A stretch of DNA of 64,000 nucleotides from Mycolicibacter sp. MU0083 (GTDB lineage: Bacteria > Actinomycetota > Actinomycetes > Mycobacteriales > Mycobacteriaceae). Of the stretch, positions 22,409 to 32,007 are shown piece by piece (within the stretch, counting starts at the first letter, position 1; each line of letters starts with the position of its first letter). A program made the translations under genes and the position numbers. The notes below the pieces were generated by a model. The model was not told the DNA's origin. It saw nothing but the letters and a program-made list of their open reading frames with translations, and made no database searches. The stretch covers positions 1,364,001-1,428,000 of the forward strand of contig NZ_OY726394.1 of NCBI RefSeq assembly GCF_963378075.1, read 5' to 3'.

Positions 22409-23158
22409 ATGACGACGGTATTCACCATCGACGGTGCGGGGTGGAGCGGATTCCTGCGATTCATGTGCCGCGGCGCGGTCACCCGGGGCAAGACGGTCAG
22501 AAACGTCAAGTACCCCAACACGTATTTCGACGGCCTGCGCTATGTGCCCGCGGTCAAGGCGGTGGCCCGGGGCGCGCAAGCCCTCGATGACATGCTGACC
22601 GCACATTTCACCGGCCGGGCCGATGCCGAGGACGTAGTGGTCTACGGCGTCAGCATGGGTTCGCAGGTGGCCTGTAAATGGCTGCGCGAGTACGGGCCAC
22701 GCTCGACGGTCCCGTCCGGCAAGGTGTCGTTTCTGCTGCTGGCCAACCCGGAGCAGCCCTTCCACGGGATCTATCGGGCGGACCCCGGGCTGGTCTGGTT
22801 CATGAAGCTGCCCGACTACGGCGGCGTGGGCGTTCCGGCGAACACGCCGTTTTCGGTCACCGACGTGTGCCGCCAGTACGACGGGATGGCCGATTTTCCC
22901 AACCGTCCCGCCGCACAAGTGGATTGGCGGTCTGTGCTCAATGCGATGCTCGGTCTGGTGACCGTCCACAACAACTACTTCGCGGTCGACATCGGCAGTC
23001 CGCGTAATCGGCGGGTGCGCCGGGGCAACATCGTCTACGTGTTCGCCCCCACCCGCACACCGCCGGTCTACGGGTTCGGTGCGCTGTCCGCCGCCCGCCG
23101 TGCAATGCAGCGCGCACGCATCGAGAAGGCGTACGATCGCTCGGCCTGGAACGGCTAG
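22409..23158 (+). CDS. Stand-alone PE-PPE-fold serine hydrolase
   Basis: A 249-residue alpha/beta hydrolase of the PE-PPE C-terminal domain type. VYGVSMGSQVACKW carries the nucleophile serine, and SVTDVCRQYDGMADFPN is the characteristic block of this family. The histidine is probably that in GLVTVHNNYF. In M. tuberculosis this fold usually follows a PE or PPE domain; here it stands alone. No signal peptide is obvious: the N-terminus is MTTVFTIDGAG. Family members act as esterases or lipases on acyl substrates; the substrate here is unknown. An earlier out-of-frame ATG at 22405 is ignored. The stop codon is shared in a CTAG with the convergent TetR gene. Confidence 0.82.
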   Translation: MTTVFTIDGAGWSGFLRFMCRGAVTRGKTVRNVKYPNTYFDGLRYVPAVKAVARGAQALDDMLTAHFTGRADAEDVVVYGVSMGSQVACKWLREYGPRSTVPSGKVSFLLLANPEQPFHGIYRADPGLVWFMKLPDYGGVGVPANTPFSVTDVCRQYDGMADFPNRPAAQVDWRSVLNAMLGLVTVHNNYFAVDIGSPRNRRVRRGNIVYVFAPTRTPPVYGFGALSAARRAMQRARIEKAYDRSAWNG

Positions 23159-23817
23159 GAAAGGTGCGGGGTGGACTCCAGATAGAGTGCGCTCCAAGTG
23201 ATCTCCGCGAGTGTGGCGGCCAGCTCGGCGTCGTAGTCGGCGCCTTTCGTCGGAAGATTCTGTTGACAGGTCCGCTCCACCATCCAGGTCAACGCGCTGG
23301 CGGTCGCGGCCGCGGGCAGGGTGCGGCGGATGGAGCCGTCGGCCTGACCGGCTTCGATCATCCGGGTCATCCCGTCGGCGATCCCGGTCAGTAGCTCACG
23401 GTAGGTGCTGCCCACCTGAGGGTCGTAGCCGGCCATCTCGCTCAGTGCGATCAGCAGCGGCTGGTGCCGTCGATAGTCGGCGACGATCGCGGCCATCGCG
23501 TCGCGGATGTCGGCGGGATCGTGACGCCACGCCACCCCCCACCAGCGTTCCGCGCTGGAAGTCAGGTCGCCGAACACCTGGCCGGCCAACCGGCGCAGCA
23601 GATGGCCCTTGTCCTCGAAATAGATGTAGAAGCTCGCTCGCGAGATCCCGGCCTCGGTGGCGAGGCGATCCACGCTGAGTTCGGTGAAGCTGGCGCCGGC
23701 GTTCATCAACCGTTCGGTGGCGTCGAGCAGGCGCCGCTCGATCTGCTCGCGGCGCTCCTGCCGGCTCGCTTGCGGCTTTCTGGTCACCGAGGCCATGGCA
23801 GACAGATTAGCCGACAT
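23155..23817 (-). CDS. TetR/AcrR-family transcriptional regulator
   Basis: A 220-residue one-component repressor. The N-terminal helix-turn-helix is clear (LSVDRLATEAGISRASFYIYFEDKGHLLRRL); the C-terminal ligand domain is divergent. The gene is divergent from the P450 at 23854, and a perfect palindrome at 23823-23839 lies six bases from its ATG, so it very probably represses itself and the P450. TACTGT on the minus strand inside that palindrome could be a -10 giving a nearly leaderless mRNA. An internal ATG at 23796 (MASVTRK) is an alternative start. The ligand is unknown; P450 substrates or products are the obvious candidates. Confidence 0.93.
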   Translation of the reverse strand: MSANLSAMASVTRKPQASRQERREQIERRLLDATERLMNAGASFTELSVDRLATEAGISRASFYIYFEDKGHLLRRLAGQVFGDLTSSAERWWGVAWRHDPADIRDAMAAIVADYRRHQPLLIALSEMAGYDPQVGSTYRELLTGIADGMTRMIEAGQADGSIRRTLPAAATASALTWMVERTCQQNLPTKGADYDAELAATLAEITWSALYLESTPHLS

Positions 23818-23822
23818 CTTGA

Positions 23823-23839
23823 CTAGACAGTATGTCTAG
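23823..23839. promoter_or_regulatory. Operator palindrome between TetR and P450 genes
   Basis: CTAGACAGTATGTCTAG has perfect 7-bp arms around a 3-bp centre. It sits between the divergent starts at 23817 and 23854 and overlaps possible -10 elements on both strands, which is the usual layout for TetR self- and neighbour repression. Confidence 0.75.
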
Positions 23840-23853
23840 CGCAAGATCGCTGC

Positions 23854-25107
23854 ATGGCTGACGCAACCGCTCGCACCTATGACCCGATCGATCTGTCCAC
23901 CCGGCAGTTCTGGTCCACCACCGCGGCAGAGCGGGAACGCTCCTTTGCGGTATTGCGCGCCGAACGGCCGGTGAGCTGGCATCGCCCCGTCGAGGAGGCC
24001 ATGCTGACCGATCCGGACGATCACGGCTTCTGGGCGGTCACCCGCCACGCCGACATCGTCACCGTCAGTCGCACCAACGAGGTGTTTCTGTCCGGCAAGG
24101 GCGTGATGTTCGAGAACTTCCCCGAGGAGATGCTCGAGACCACACAGTCCTTCCTCGCCATGGACCCGCCTCGACACACCAAACTGCGCAAACTGGCCAC
24201 CGCGGCATTCACCCCGCGGCAGATCCGGCGTATCGAAGACTCGATCAAGGCCAGCGCCAAGGCCATCGTCGGAGAGTTGAAGGAAGCCGGTAGCGGGGCG
24301 GACTTCGTCGAATACTGCGCCAAGGAACTCCCACTGCGCACACTGGCCGACATGGTGGGCATCCCGGATTCGGAACGGACCCAGGTCGCCCACGCCGCCG
24401 ATGCGCTGGTATCGGGCAACGACCCGGTATTCCTCGCCGGGCGGGATCCGATGGCGATGATGGCCGAAAACATCATGTACCTGCATCAGGTGGCCGGTGC
24501 GTTGGCCGCCGAGCGCCGGGAGCGCCCCGGCGACGACCTGTTCAGCAGCCTGGTCAACGCCGAGGTCGACGGCGACCGACTCACCGACGCCGAGGTCGCC
24601 GCATATTTCGTGCTGTTGTCGGTGGCCGGCAACGACACCACCCGGCAGACCACCAGTCACGCGATCAAAGCGCTCACCGATTTCGGCGACCAGCGGGCCT
24701 GGCTGCTGGAGGATTTCGATCGTCGGATCGGAACCGCGGTAGAGGAGTTCGTCCGCTACGCCACCCCGGTGATGACCTTCCGGCGCACCGCGGCAACCGA
24801 TTACGAGCTCGGCGGCCAGACGATCCGCGCCGGCGACAAGGTCGCGATGTTCTACTCGTCGGGCAACTGGGACACCGACGTCTTCGACCGACCCGACCAG
24901 CTCGATCTCAGCCGGGACCCCAACCCGCACGTGGGCTTCGGCGGTGGCGGGCAGCACTACTGCCTGGGAACCCATGTGGCGCGTGCACAGTTGCGTGCCA
25001 TCTTCGGCGAGTTGCTCCGTGAGCTGCCCGATATCCAGGCCGGGGATCCGGAGTATGTGCCGGGCACCTTCATCCACGGGATCCGTGCCATGCCCTGCAC
25101 GTTCTAG
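23854..25107 (+). CDS. Cytochrome P450 monooxygenase
   Basis: A 417-residue soluble bacterial class I P450. The I-helix oxygen-activation motif is VAGNDTTRQT, the K-helix ExxR is in AVEEFVRYATPV, and the haem-ligand loop is FGGGGQHYCLGTHVAR with the cysteine thiolate. The wording of these blocks recalls the CYP124/125/142-like mycobacterial group that oxidises lipids and sterols, but I cannot assign a subfamily. It needs a ferredoxin and reductase, neither of which is encoded nearby. Control by the divergent TetR is inferred from the shared operator. Confidence 0.93.
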   Translation: MADATARTYDPIDLSTRQFWSTTAAERERSFAVLRAERPVSWHRPVEEAMLTDPDDHGFWAVTRHADIVTVSRTNEVFLSGKGVMFENFPEEMLETTQSFLAMDPPRHTKLRKLATAAFTPRQIRRIEDSIKASAKAIVGELKEAGSGADFVEYCAKELPLRTLADMVGIPDSERTQVAHAADALVSGNDPVFLAGRDPMAMMAENIMYLHQVAGALAAERRERPGDDLFSSLVNAEVDGDRLTDAEVAAYFVLLSVAGNDTTRQTTSHAIKALTDFGDQRAWLLEDFDRRIGTAVEEFVRYATPVMTFRRTAATDYELGGQTIRAGDKVAMFYSSGNWDTDVFDRPDQLDLSRDPNPHVGFGGGGQHYCLGTHVARAQLRAIFGELLRELPDIQAGDPEYVPGTFIHGIRAMPCTF

Positions 25108-25123
25108 CGTCGGCCGGTCCCGC

Positions 25124-26350
25124 CTACGAGAGGCCGAAGCGCCGACCGGTGGCGTCCTTGCCGACCGCGGTCAACACCACGACGGCGATCAGGGTGGGCA
25201 CCACCGTGACGGTCAGGGCGAACGGATAACCGTGGGCGGCCGCCAGGTGCTCCTGGATCGGTAGGTTGAACGCGGCCAGCAGGTTGCCCAACTGGTAGGT
25301 CACGCCGGGATAGAAGCCGCGGATCGCATCCGGTGACATCTCGGTCAGGTGAGCCGGGATCACGCCCCAGGCGCCCTGCACGCAGACCTGGATCAGGAAC
25401 GATCCCAGGCAGAGCATTCCCGCGGTGTGCGACCACGCGAACAGCGGCACGATCGGCAATCCCATCGCCGCCGCCCAGATGATCGCGTAGCGACGGCCCA
25501 ACCGTTGCGACATCGAGCCGAAGAACAATCCGCCGACGATGCCGCCGATGTTGTAGATCACCGCGATCCACTTGGCCGTGACGGGGGACAGCCCCGCACC
25601 GTCGGTGGAGGTCAGAAACGTCGGGTAGATGTCGTGGGTGCCGTGGCTCATCCAGTTGAACGCGGTCATCAACAACACCAGATAGCAGAACCGGCGGATC
25701 ACCTTGGCGTCGGTGAAGACGTCGCGAATTCTGGTGCTGGTCAACCGCATCCGGTCCTGAGTGGCCTGCCAGACCTCGGACTCGGTGACCTTGTAGCGGA
25801 TGAGCAGGCTCACCATGGCCGGCAGGATCGACAGGCCGAACAGCCAGCGCCAGGACAAGCCGAGCCAGTCGTTCACCAGCAGCGAGGCGACCGTCGCGGC
25901 CAGGTAACCGAACAGGTAGCCCTCCTGCAGCAGCCCGGAGAAGAATCCCCGGCGATCCGGCGGGATCTTCTCCATGGCCAGCGCCGCGCCCAGGCCCCAT
26001 TCGCCGCCCATTCCGATGCCGTACAACAGGCGCAGAATCACCAGCACCGTGAAGGTGGGCGCGAACGCGCACAAGAACCCGACCGTCGAGTAGAAGACCA
26101 CGTTCACCATCAGCGGGATACGTCTGCCGACCCGGTCGGCCCACAACCCGAAGATGAACGCCCCCACCGGACGCATCACCAGGGTGGCGGTGGTCAGGAA
26201 GGCGACCTCGGTCTTGGTGTGGCCGAACGTCTTGGCGATGTCGGCGTAGACGAAGACCACGATGAAGTAGTCGAAGGCATCCATCGACCAGCCCAGTACG
26301 GCGGCGAGGAACGAGTTGCGCTGATCGGGGGTGAGCCGCTGCGGTGCCAC
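25124..26350 (-). CDS. MFS transporter, carboxylate/sialate:H+ symporter-like
   Basis: A 12-helix major facilitator of 408 residues. The signature after TM2 is [16 protein letters not shown], with the second-half counterpart [28 protein letters not shown] in TM1 and [18 protein letters not shown] in TM4 resemble lactate/sialate-type permeases, so an organic acid substrate is a guess. I set the start at the GTG at 26350, preceded by AGGA; the open frame before it is proline/arginine-rich and not conserved. It converges on the P450 with a 16-bp gap and is divergent from nadE. Confidence 0.88.
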   Translation of the reverse strand: MAPQRLTPDQRNSFLAAVLGWSMDAFDYFIVVFVYADIAKTFGHTKTEVAFLTTATLVMRPVGAFIFGLWADRVGRRIPLMVNVVFYSTVGFLCAFAPTFTVLVILRLLYGIGMGGEWGLGAALAMEKIPPDRRGFFSGLLQEGYLFGYLAATVASLLVNDWLGLSWRWLFGLSILPAMVSLLIRYKVTESEVWQATQDRMRLTSTRIRDVFTDAKVIRRFCYLVLLMTAFNWMSHGTHDIYPTFLTSTDGAGLSPVTAKWIAVIYNIGGIVGGLFFGSMSQRLGRRYAIIWAAAMGLPIVPLFAWSHTAGMLCLGSFLIQVCVQGAWGVIPAHLTEMSPDAIRGFYPGVTYQLGNLLAAFNLPIQEHLAAAHGYPFALTVTVVPTLIAVVVLTAVGKDATGRRFGLS

Positions 26351-26439
26351 GCGAGCATCCTGCCGGATTTCCGGGTGCTTTTTGCCCGCATAGCGGTGAT
26401 TGCCGCGCTGAATTCGCAGATAGGCGACAATGGCAGGCG

Positions 26440-28494
26440 ATGGACTTCTCTGGGGACTTCTACAACGCCTATCGGCACGGGTTCGCGCGGATCGCCGCCT
26501 GCACCCATCACACGACGCTCGCGGACCCGGCCGCCAATGCCGACTCAGTGCTGCGACTGGCACGGGAATGCCACGACGACGGTGTCGCGCTCGCCGTCTT
26601 TCCCGAGCTGACGCTGTCGGGATACTCCCTCGACGACGTCCTGTTGCAGGACACGCTGCTCGATGCCGTCCGGGCAGCGCTGCTCGGCGTCGTGGCCGCA
26701 ACCGCGGACCTGTTGCCGGTGCTGGTGGTGGGGGCGCCGTTGCGTTACGCCCACCGGGTCTACAACACCGCCGTCGTCATCCACCGCGGGCGCATCCTCG
26801 GGGTGGTGCCCAAGTCCTACCCGCCCACCTACCGGGAGTTCTACGAGGGCCGCCAGATGGCGTCGGGAGCGGGGGAGCGCGGGACGCTGCGGATCGGCGG
26901 GGCCGAGGTCCCGTTCGGTCCGGACCTGCTGTTCGCCGCCACCGACCTGCCCGGATTCGTCGTACATGCCGAGATCTGCGAGGACATGTTCGTCCCCGTT
27001 CCGCCCAGCGCCGAAGCCGCCCTGGCCGGCGCCACCGTGCTGGCGAATCTGTCGGGCAGCCCGATCACCGTCGGCCGGGCCGACGACCGCGTTCTGCTGG
27101 CCCGATCGGCCTCGGCACGCTGCCTGGCCGCCTACGTCTACGCCGCCGCCGGCGAAGGCGAGTCGACCACCGACCTGGCCTGGGACGGGCAGACCATGAT
27201 CTGGGAGAACGGCACGCTGCTGGCCGAGACCGAGCGTTTCCCCACCGGGGCACGCAGATCGGTCGCCGACGTCGACCTGGCGATGTTGCGCGCCGAACGG
27301 GCACGGATGGGCACCTTCGACGACAACCGGCGCCACCACCGGGGCGCGGCGGAGGCGTACCGCACCGTTGAATTCCGCCTGCAACCGCCGGCCGGTGATA
27401 TCGGTCTGCGCCGCGTGGTCGAACGGTTCCCGTTCGTTCCGTCGAATCCGCAGCGCCTGCAACAGGACTGCTATGAGGCCTACAACATCCAGGTGTCCGG
27501 TTTGGAGCAGCGGCTGCGCGCGCTGGGCGACTCCAAGGTGGTTCTCGGGGTGTCCGGCGGGCTGGACTCTACGCACGCGTTGATCGTCGCCGCTCGGGCG
27601 ATGGACCGACTCGGCCGACCACGCAGCGACATCCTGGCGTTCACGCTGCCCGGCTTCGCGACCGGCGAGCACACGAAAGCCAACGCCGCCGGGTTGAGTA
27701 GGGCACTGGGGGTGACGTTCGCCGAGATCGACATCCGAGAGACGGCGACGCTGATGCTCGGCGAACTCGGGCATCCGTTCGCGCGTGGCGAAGCCGTCTA
27801 CGACGTCACCTTCGAGAACGTGCAAGCCGGACTGCGCACCGACTACCTGTTCCGGATCGCCAATCACAACGGCGGCATCGTGCTGGGCACCGGGGATCTG
27901 TCGGAGCTCGCGCTGGGCTGGTCCACCTACGGGGTGGGTGATCAGATGTCGCATTACAACGTCAACGGCGGGGTGCCCAAAACGCTGATCCAGCACCTGA
28001 TCCGCTGGGTGATCAACTCCGGGGAGTTCGACGCCGAGGTATGTGCGGTGCTGGCCTCGGTGCTCAACACCGAGATCAGCCCGGAACTGATCCCGGTCGG
28101 TGACGGCGAGGAGATCCAGCGCAGCGAGGACACCGTCGGCCCGTATGCGCTGCAGGATTTCGCGCTGTATTCCGCACTGCGCTACGGGTTCTCGCCGGCC
28201 AGGATCGCGTTCGCGGCGTGGCATGCCTGGCACGACGTCGACGCGGGCTCCTGGCCGCCGGGCTACCCGGCGGACAAGCGCCAGGCCTATTCACTGGCCG
28301 AGATCCGGCGCTGGCTGAAAGTCTTTGCGCAGCGGTTCTATTCGTTCAGTCAATTCAAACGGTCGGCACTGCCCAACGGGCCGAAGGTGTCCCACGGCGG
28401 GGCGTTGTCACCGCGCGGGGACTGGCGGGCGCCCTCGGACATGTCCGCACGGATCTGGCTCGACGAGATCGACCGCGAGATCCCGGAGCAGTAG
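26440..28494 (+). CDS. nadE: Glutamine-dependent NAD+ synthetase
   Basis: Last step of NAD synthesis, amidating deamido-NAD with ammonia from glutamine. The N-terminal nitrilase-type glutaminase has its triad in [10 protein letters not shown] (Glu56), [16 protein letters not shown] (Lys) and HAEICEDMF (Cys). The C-terminal synthetase has the pyrophosphate loop [11 protein letters not shown] and [17 protein letters not shown] chose the ATG at 26440, giving 684 residues versus about 679 in M. tuberculosis, and rejected an upstream open segment without conservation. The tautomerase-like gene follows 14 bases later. Confidence 0.97.
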   Translation: MDFSGDFYNAYRHGFARIAACTHHTTLADPAANADSVLRLARECHDDGVALAVFPELTLSGYSLDDVLLQDTLLDAVRAALLGVVAATADLLPVLVVGAPLRYAHRVYNTAVVIHRGRILGVVPKSYPPTYREFYEGRQMASGAGERGTLRIGGAEVPFGPDLLFAATDLPGFVVHAEICEDMFVPVPPSAEAALAGATVLANLSGSPITVGRADDRVLLARSASARCLAAYVYAAAGEGESTTDLAWDGQTMIWENGTLLAETERFPTGARRSVADVDLAMLRAERARMGTFDDNRRHHRGAAEAYRTVEFRLQPPAGDIGLRRVVERFPFVPSNPQRLQQDCYEAYNIQVSGLEQRLRALGDSKVVLGVSGGLDSTHALIVAARAMDRLGRPRSDILAFTLPGFATGEHTKANAAGLSRALGVTFAEIDIRETATLMLGELGHPFARGEAVYDVTFENVQAGLRTDYLFRIANHNGGIVLGTGDLSELALGWSTYGVGDQMSHYNVNGGVPKTLIQHLIRWVINSGEFDAEVCAVLASVLNTEISPELIPVGDGEEIQRSEDTVGPYALQDFALYSALRYGFSPARIAFAAWHAWHDVDAGSWPPGYPADKRQAYSLAEIRRWLKVFAQRFYSFSQFKRSALPNGPKVSHGGALSPRGDWRAPSDMSARIWLDEIDREIPEQ

Positions 28495-28507
28495 GGAGAA
28501 TCGAGCC

Positions 28508-28903
28508 ATGCCCACCGCATTGATCGAGGTCCGCCGCCGCTACGAGCCGGCCGAAGAAGTCGCGATCATGGACGCCGTCCACGGCGCACTGGTGGTGGCG
28601 TTCCAGGCCCCGGCCGCTGACAAGAATGTCCGCTTGGTGGTGCACGAGCCGCACCGTTTCGCCGTACCAGAACAGCTCGCCGCGCCCGAGTACCGCACCC
28701 TGGTCACGATCGACTGTTTTCCCGGTCGGTCGCTGGAAGCCAAGCGGTTGCTCTACGGCACGATCGTGGAGAACCTTGCCGCCGTTGGCATCCCGGCCGA
28801 CCATGTGATGATCACCGTGCACGAGGTGGATCGGGACAACTGGGGGATACGCGGCGGTCGGGCCGCCTCCGACGTCATCCCGGCGGCGGCTCGCCTGCCG
28901 TGA
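28508..28903 (+). CDS. Tautomerase-family protein
   Basis: A 131-residue protein beginning Met-Pro, so processing would expose the N-terminal proline used as catalytic base in the 4-oxalocrotonate tautomerase/MSAD superfamily. The layout is one longer Tautomerase_2-type domain (PTALIEVRRRYEPAEEVAIM, later LLYGTIVENLAAVGIPADHVMITVHEV). The substrate is unknown. GGGAG precedes the ATG. It follows nadE closely and is probably cotranscribed. Its last 29 bases overlap the end of the convergent ribokinase gene. Confidence 0.82.
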   Translation: MPTALIEVRRRYEPAEEVAIMDAVHGALVVAFQAPAADKNVRLVVHEPHRFAVPEQLAAPEYRTLVTIDCFPGRSLEAKRLLYGTIVENLAAVGIPADHVMITVHEVDRDNWGIRGGRAASDVIPAAARLP

Positions 28904-29747
28904 GCGCGGCCAGGGCGGCACCGATCTGCGCCGCACCCGGTGCGCAGTCGCCGGCGCCGGGCTGCAAGGTCGCCAATGCCCCGGCCACGCAGGCACTCCG
29001 CAGCGCGTGTTCGATGCCCGTCCGCCATTCGGTGGCCAGCACACCGGCGAAGACGTCACCGGCACCGCTGGTGTCGACGGCTCGAACCTGCGGCGCCGGG
29101 ATGTCCAGGGCACCGTCGACACCGCGATAGCGGACCCCACGGGCACCCAGGGTGACCACCCGATGCGGCACCCGATGGGAGAAGTGCGCCGATTCGGATT
29201 CGTTGACCACGGCGACGTCGATCAGGCCGGCCAGGTCGGTCAGGGCTCCGGTGGGCGGGGACACGTTGAGGATCACCGTCGCGCCGGCGTCGTGCGCAAG
29301 CCGGGCGGCCGCGGTGACCGTCGGGAGCGGGATCTCCAACTGCATCAGCAGCACGTCGCAGGCGGTGATCAGGTCGTGCTGCACCGGATTCAGTGTGAGT
29401 GCGCCGTTTGCGCCGGGCACCACCACAATGGTGTTCTCCCCGGCCGGATCCACCGTGATGATCGCCGAACCGCTGGGGCCGGGCAGCGTCGTCAGACCGG
29501 CTGTTCCCACGCCGTTGTGCCGCAGATGCTCGCTCAGTCGCCGCCCGGCGTCGTCGTCGCCGACTGCGCCGACGAATTGCACCCGCGCGCCGGCACGCGC
29601 CGCGGCGACCGCCTGGTTGGCGCCCTTGCCGCCCGGCTGGAAGCTCGGCGCCGCGCTGAGGACGGTCTCGCCCGGGGCGGGCAATGCGGTGACGGCGAAG
29701 ACGGAATCGAGGTTCGCGCTGCCCAGCACGCAAACGTGTGTCGCCAT
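28875..29747 (-). CDS. rbsK: Ribokinase (PfkB family)
   Basis: Phosphorylates ribose (or a related sugar or nucleoside) for entry to the pentose phosphate pathway. The 290-residue protein has both PfkB signatures: the substrate-side FQPGGKGANQAVAAARAGA and the anion-hole/catalytic DTSGAGDVFAGVLA with the catalytic aspartate. I set the start at the ATG at 29747 (MATHVCVLGSANLD). No ribose transporter lies beside it. The gene is in the same place as Rv2436, which is named rbsK. It is divergent from the cyclase-like gene with an 88-bp gap. Confidence 0.92.
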   Translation of the reverse strand: MATHVCVLGSANLDSVFAVTALPAPGETVLSAAPSFQPGGKGANQAVAAARAGARVQFVGAVGDDDAGRRLSEHLRHNGVGTAGLTTLPGPSGSAIITVDPAGENTIVVVPGANGALTLNPVQHDLITACDVLLMQLEIPLPTVTAAARLAHDAGATVILNVSPPTGALTDLAGLIDVAVVNESESAHFSHRVPHRVVTLGARGVRYRGVDGALDIPAPQVRAVDTSGAGDVFAGVLATEWRTGIEHALRSACVAGALATLQPGAGDCAPGAAQIGAALAALTAGEPPPG

Positions 29748-29835
29748 GGTGTCAGCTTCGCATCGTCGGCCGTGTGAGTAGCGAATATCGCCTATGGTGG
29801 TGAATCGTTCCGTAGTCGGTGAAGGGAGCGGCCGA

Positions 29836-32007
29836 GTGACGTCGGCATCGTCAGCAGGTGCACGGGCCGCCGACAACGATGAGCCGCGAAGCCGGTGGCT
29901 GCCGTTTCGGATCAGTATCCAGACGAAATTGATGCTCATCTTGTTGCTCACCAGCATCGCTTCGGTGGGGATCGTCGGTGTCGTCGAATTCCAATACGGT
30001 GCACAAGAATTGGAACGTGCCGCCACGAGCAAGCTGGTACAGGCGCGGGAATCGCAGCGCCGGGCGGTGACCGGGCTGTTCGCCGACCTGACGAATTCGC
30101 TGGTGGTCTTCACATCCGGGGCGACCGCCTACAACGCGGCCAAGGCATTCACCGTCGGGTTCGATGAACTCAGCAGGGCCGCAATCGGTCCCGAACAGCA
30201 GGACGCGATTCTGCGCCACTACCGCGACCGGTTCGTCGGTGCGTTGGCGGAACGCAGCGGCGAGCAGGTCGATGTCGCCGCGCTGATGCCGACATCGCCG
30301 GCGCAGCGCTACCTGCAGGCGCACTACACGGCCGGATTCGGCCCGGCGGCGCAGAAGCCCGAGGACGCCGGCGACGGCAGTGCGTGGTCGGCGGCAAACG
30401 CCCAGTTCAACGGCTTCTTCACCGAGATCGTGAAACGCAACGAGTACCTGGACGCGGTGTTGCTGGATACCCGGGGAAACGTGGTCTACACCGCGAACAA
30501 GGGGGTAGACCTGGGCACCAACGTCTTGACCGGGCCCTATCGCGAATCCGGTCTGCGGGAGGCCTACCGCAAAGCGTTGGCCGCCAATGCGGTCAACTTC
30601 GTATGGATCACCGATTACCAGCCTTATCAGCCCTACCTGAACACGCCGACCGCCTGGCTGGTGTCGCCGATCAGCGGTAAGGGCACGGTCGAGGGAGTAC
30701 TGGCACTACCGTTGCCCAGCGCCAAGATCAACCGGATCATGACCGCCGACCGGCAGTGGGCGGCGGCCGGAGTGGGCCTGACCACCGAGACCTACCTGGC
30801 CGGTTCGGACGATCTGATGCGTTCGGATTCACGACTGTTCCTGGAGGATCCGGAGGCCTACCGTCGTGAAGCGATGGCGGCGGGAACCCCGGCGGCGACG
30901 GTCGACCGGGCGCTGAAGTTGGGGACCACCATCATGGTGCAGCCGGTCGGCGCCCCGGGCCTGCGTGCCGCGCAGCGCGGACAGACCGGCACCCTCAACA
31001 CCGGTAACGACTATCTCGGGCACCGCGAGCTGGTCGCCTACGCACCGCTGACCATTCCCAATTCGGATCTGCAATGGTCGGTCCTGGCCACCAGGGACTA
31101 CTCCGACGCATACTCCCGGATCACGGCGTTCAGCCGACGCGTCGTCCTGGCCACCACAGCGGTGGTCTTCGGCATCTGTGTGCTGGCGATGTTGCTGGCC
31201 CGGCTGTTTCTACGGCCGGTCCGGCGGTTGCAGGCCGCCGCCCAGCGGATCAGCGCCGGTGACTACACCGCCGCGGTGACGACCCGGACGGCGGACGAGA
31301 TCGGTGATCTCACCGTGGCGTTCAACGACATGAGTGCCAGCCTGCGTACCCAGGAGAAGCTGCTCGACGAGCAACGCAAGCGGAACGACGCGCTGTTGCT
31401 GGCGTTGATGCCCGAGCCGCTGATCCGGCGCTACCGCGACGGCGAGCAGACCATCGCCGACGAGCACCGCAACGTCAGCCTCGTCTACGCCGAACTGTCG
31501 GGGGTGGACCGGTTGTCGGCCGAGGTCTCGGCACCCGAGTTGATCCGGGCGGTCGACGAGCTGTTCGGGCACTTCGACGCGGCAGCCGACACCGCCGGAG
31601 TCGAGCGGATCCGCACCATGCACAACGGGTATCTGGCCGGCTGCGGACTCACCACACCGCGGCTGGACGGGGTGTACCGGCTCGTCGAATTCGTGCGGGA
31701 GATGCAGCGGATCGTGGACCGGTACGAAGTCCGTACCGGCCATCGGCTGGGTCTGTGGGCCGGGATCAGCACCGGGCGGGTCGTCAGCGGACTGGTGGGA
31801 CGTTCCGGGACCACCTATGACCTGTGGGGCCCGGCCGTCGACGCCGCCTACCGGTTACGCGACGGCGCTGCCGAACCCGGCATCTACGTCACCACGGCGG
31901 TCCGGGATCTGCTCGCCGACGGTGACGGCGTGGAATTCGCCGCACCGGCCGAGGGGTCGGTCGCCGGCTCCCGGGAACAGGTCTGGCGGCTGGTGGAGTC
32001 GTCGTGA
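29836..32007 (+). CDS. Membrane adenylate/guanylate cyclase-like receptor with degenerate catalytic site (Rv2435c-like)
   Basis: A 723-residue sensor: TM1 near residues 32-52 (IQTKLMLILLLTSIASVGIVG), a large extracytoplasmic region (~55-430), TM2 (VVLATTAVVFGICVLAMLL), a HAMP linker (RPVRRLQAAAQRISAGDYTAAV) and a C-terminal class III cyclase fold. The GTG at 29836 has GGGAG seven bases upstream; an ATG at 29794 is the alternative. Catalysis looks lost: the first metal Asp is Glu553 (VYAELSG in place of FADIxGF), the second is Asn597 (RTMHNGYL in place of KTIGDAYM, with its Lys also Arg), and the transition-state Asn is Asp (WGPAVDAAYR). It is coupled by a GTGA overlap to an MscS channel. Confidence 0.88.
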   Translation: MTSASSAGARAADNDEPRSRWLPFRISIQTKLMLILLLTSIASVGIVGVVEFQYGAQELERAATSKLVQARESQRRAVTGLFADLTNSLVVFTSGATAYNAAKAFTVGFDELSRAAIGPEQQDAILRHYRDRFVGALAERSGEQVDVAALMPTSPAQRYLQAHYTAGFGPAAQKPEDAGDGSAWSAANAQFNGFFTEIVKRNEYLDAVLLDTRGNVVYTANKGVDLGTNVLTGPYRESGLREAYRKALAANAVNFVWITDYQPYQPYLNTPTAWLVSPISGKGTVEGVLALPLPSAKINRIMTADRQWAAAGVGLTTETYLAGSDDLMRSDSRLFLEDPEAYRREAMAAGTPAATVDRALKLGTTIMVQPVGAPGLRAAQRGQTGTLNTGNDYLGHRELVAYAPLTIPNSDLQWSVLATRDYSDAYSRITAFSRRVVLATTAVVFGICVLAMLLARLFLRPVRRLQAAAQRISAGDYTAAVTTRTADEIGDLTVAFNDMSASLRTQEKLLDEQRKRNDALLLALMPEPLIRRYRDGEQTIADEHRNVSLVYAELSGVDRLSAEVSAPELIRAVDELFGHFDAAADTAGVERIRTMHNGYLAGCGLTTPRLDGVYRLVEFVREMQRIVDRYEVRTGHRLGLWAGISTGRVVSGLVGRSGTTYDLWGPAVDAAYRLRDGAAEPGIYVTTAVRDLLADGDGVEFAAPAEGSVAGSREQVWRLVESS

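Noticed and set aside
25124..26350. MFS gene as the displaced orthologue of Rv2456c
   Set aside because: Rv2456c lies between clpX and korA in M. tuberculosis; this transporter resembles organic-acid symporters and its location differs, so orthology cannot be claimed by eye.
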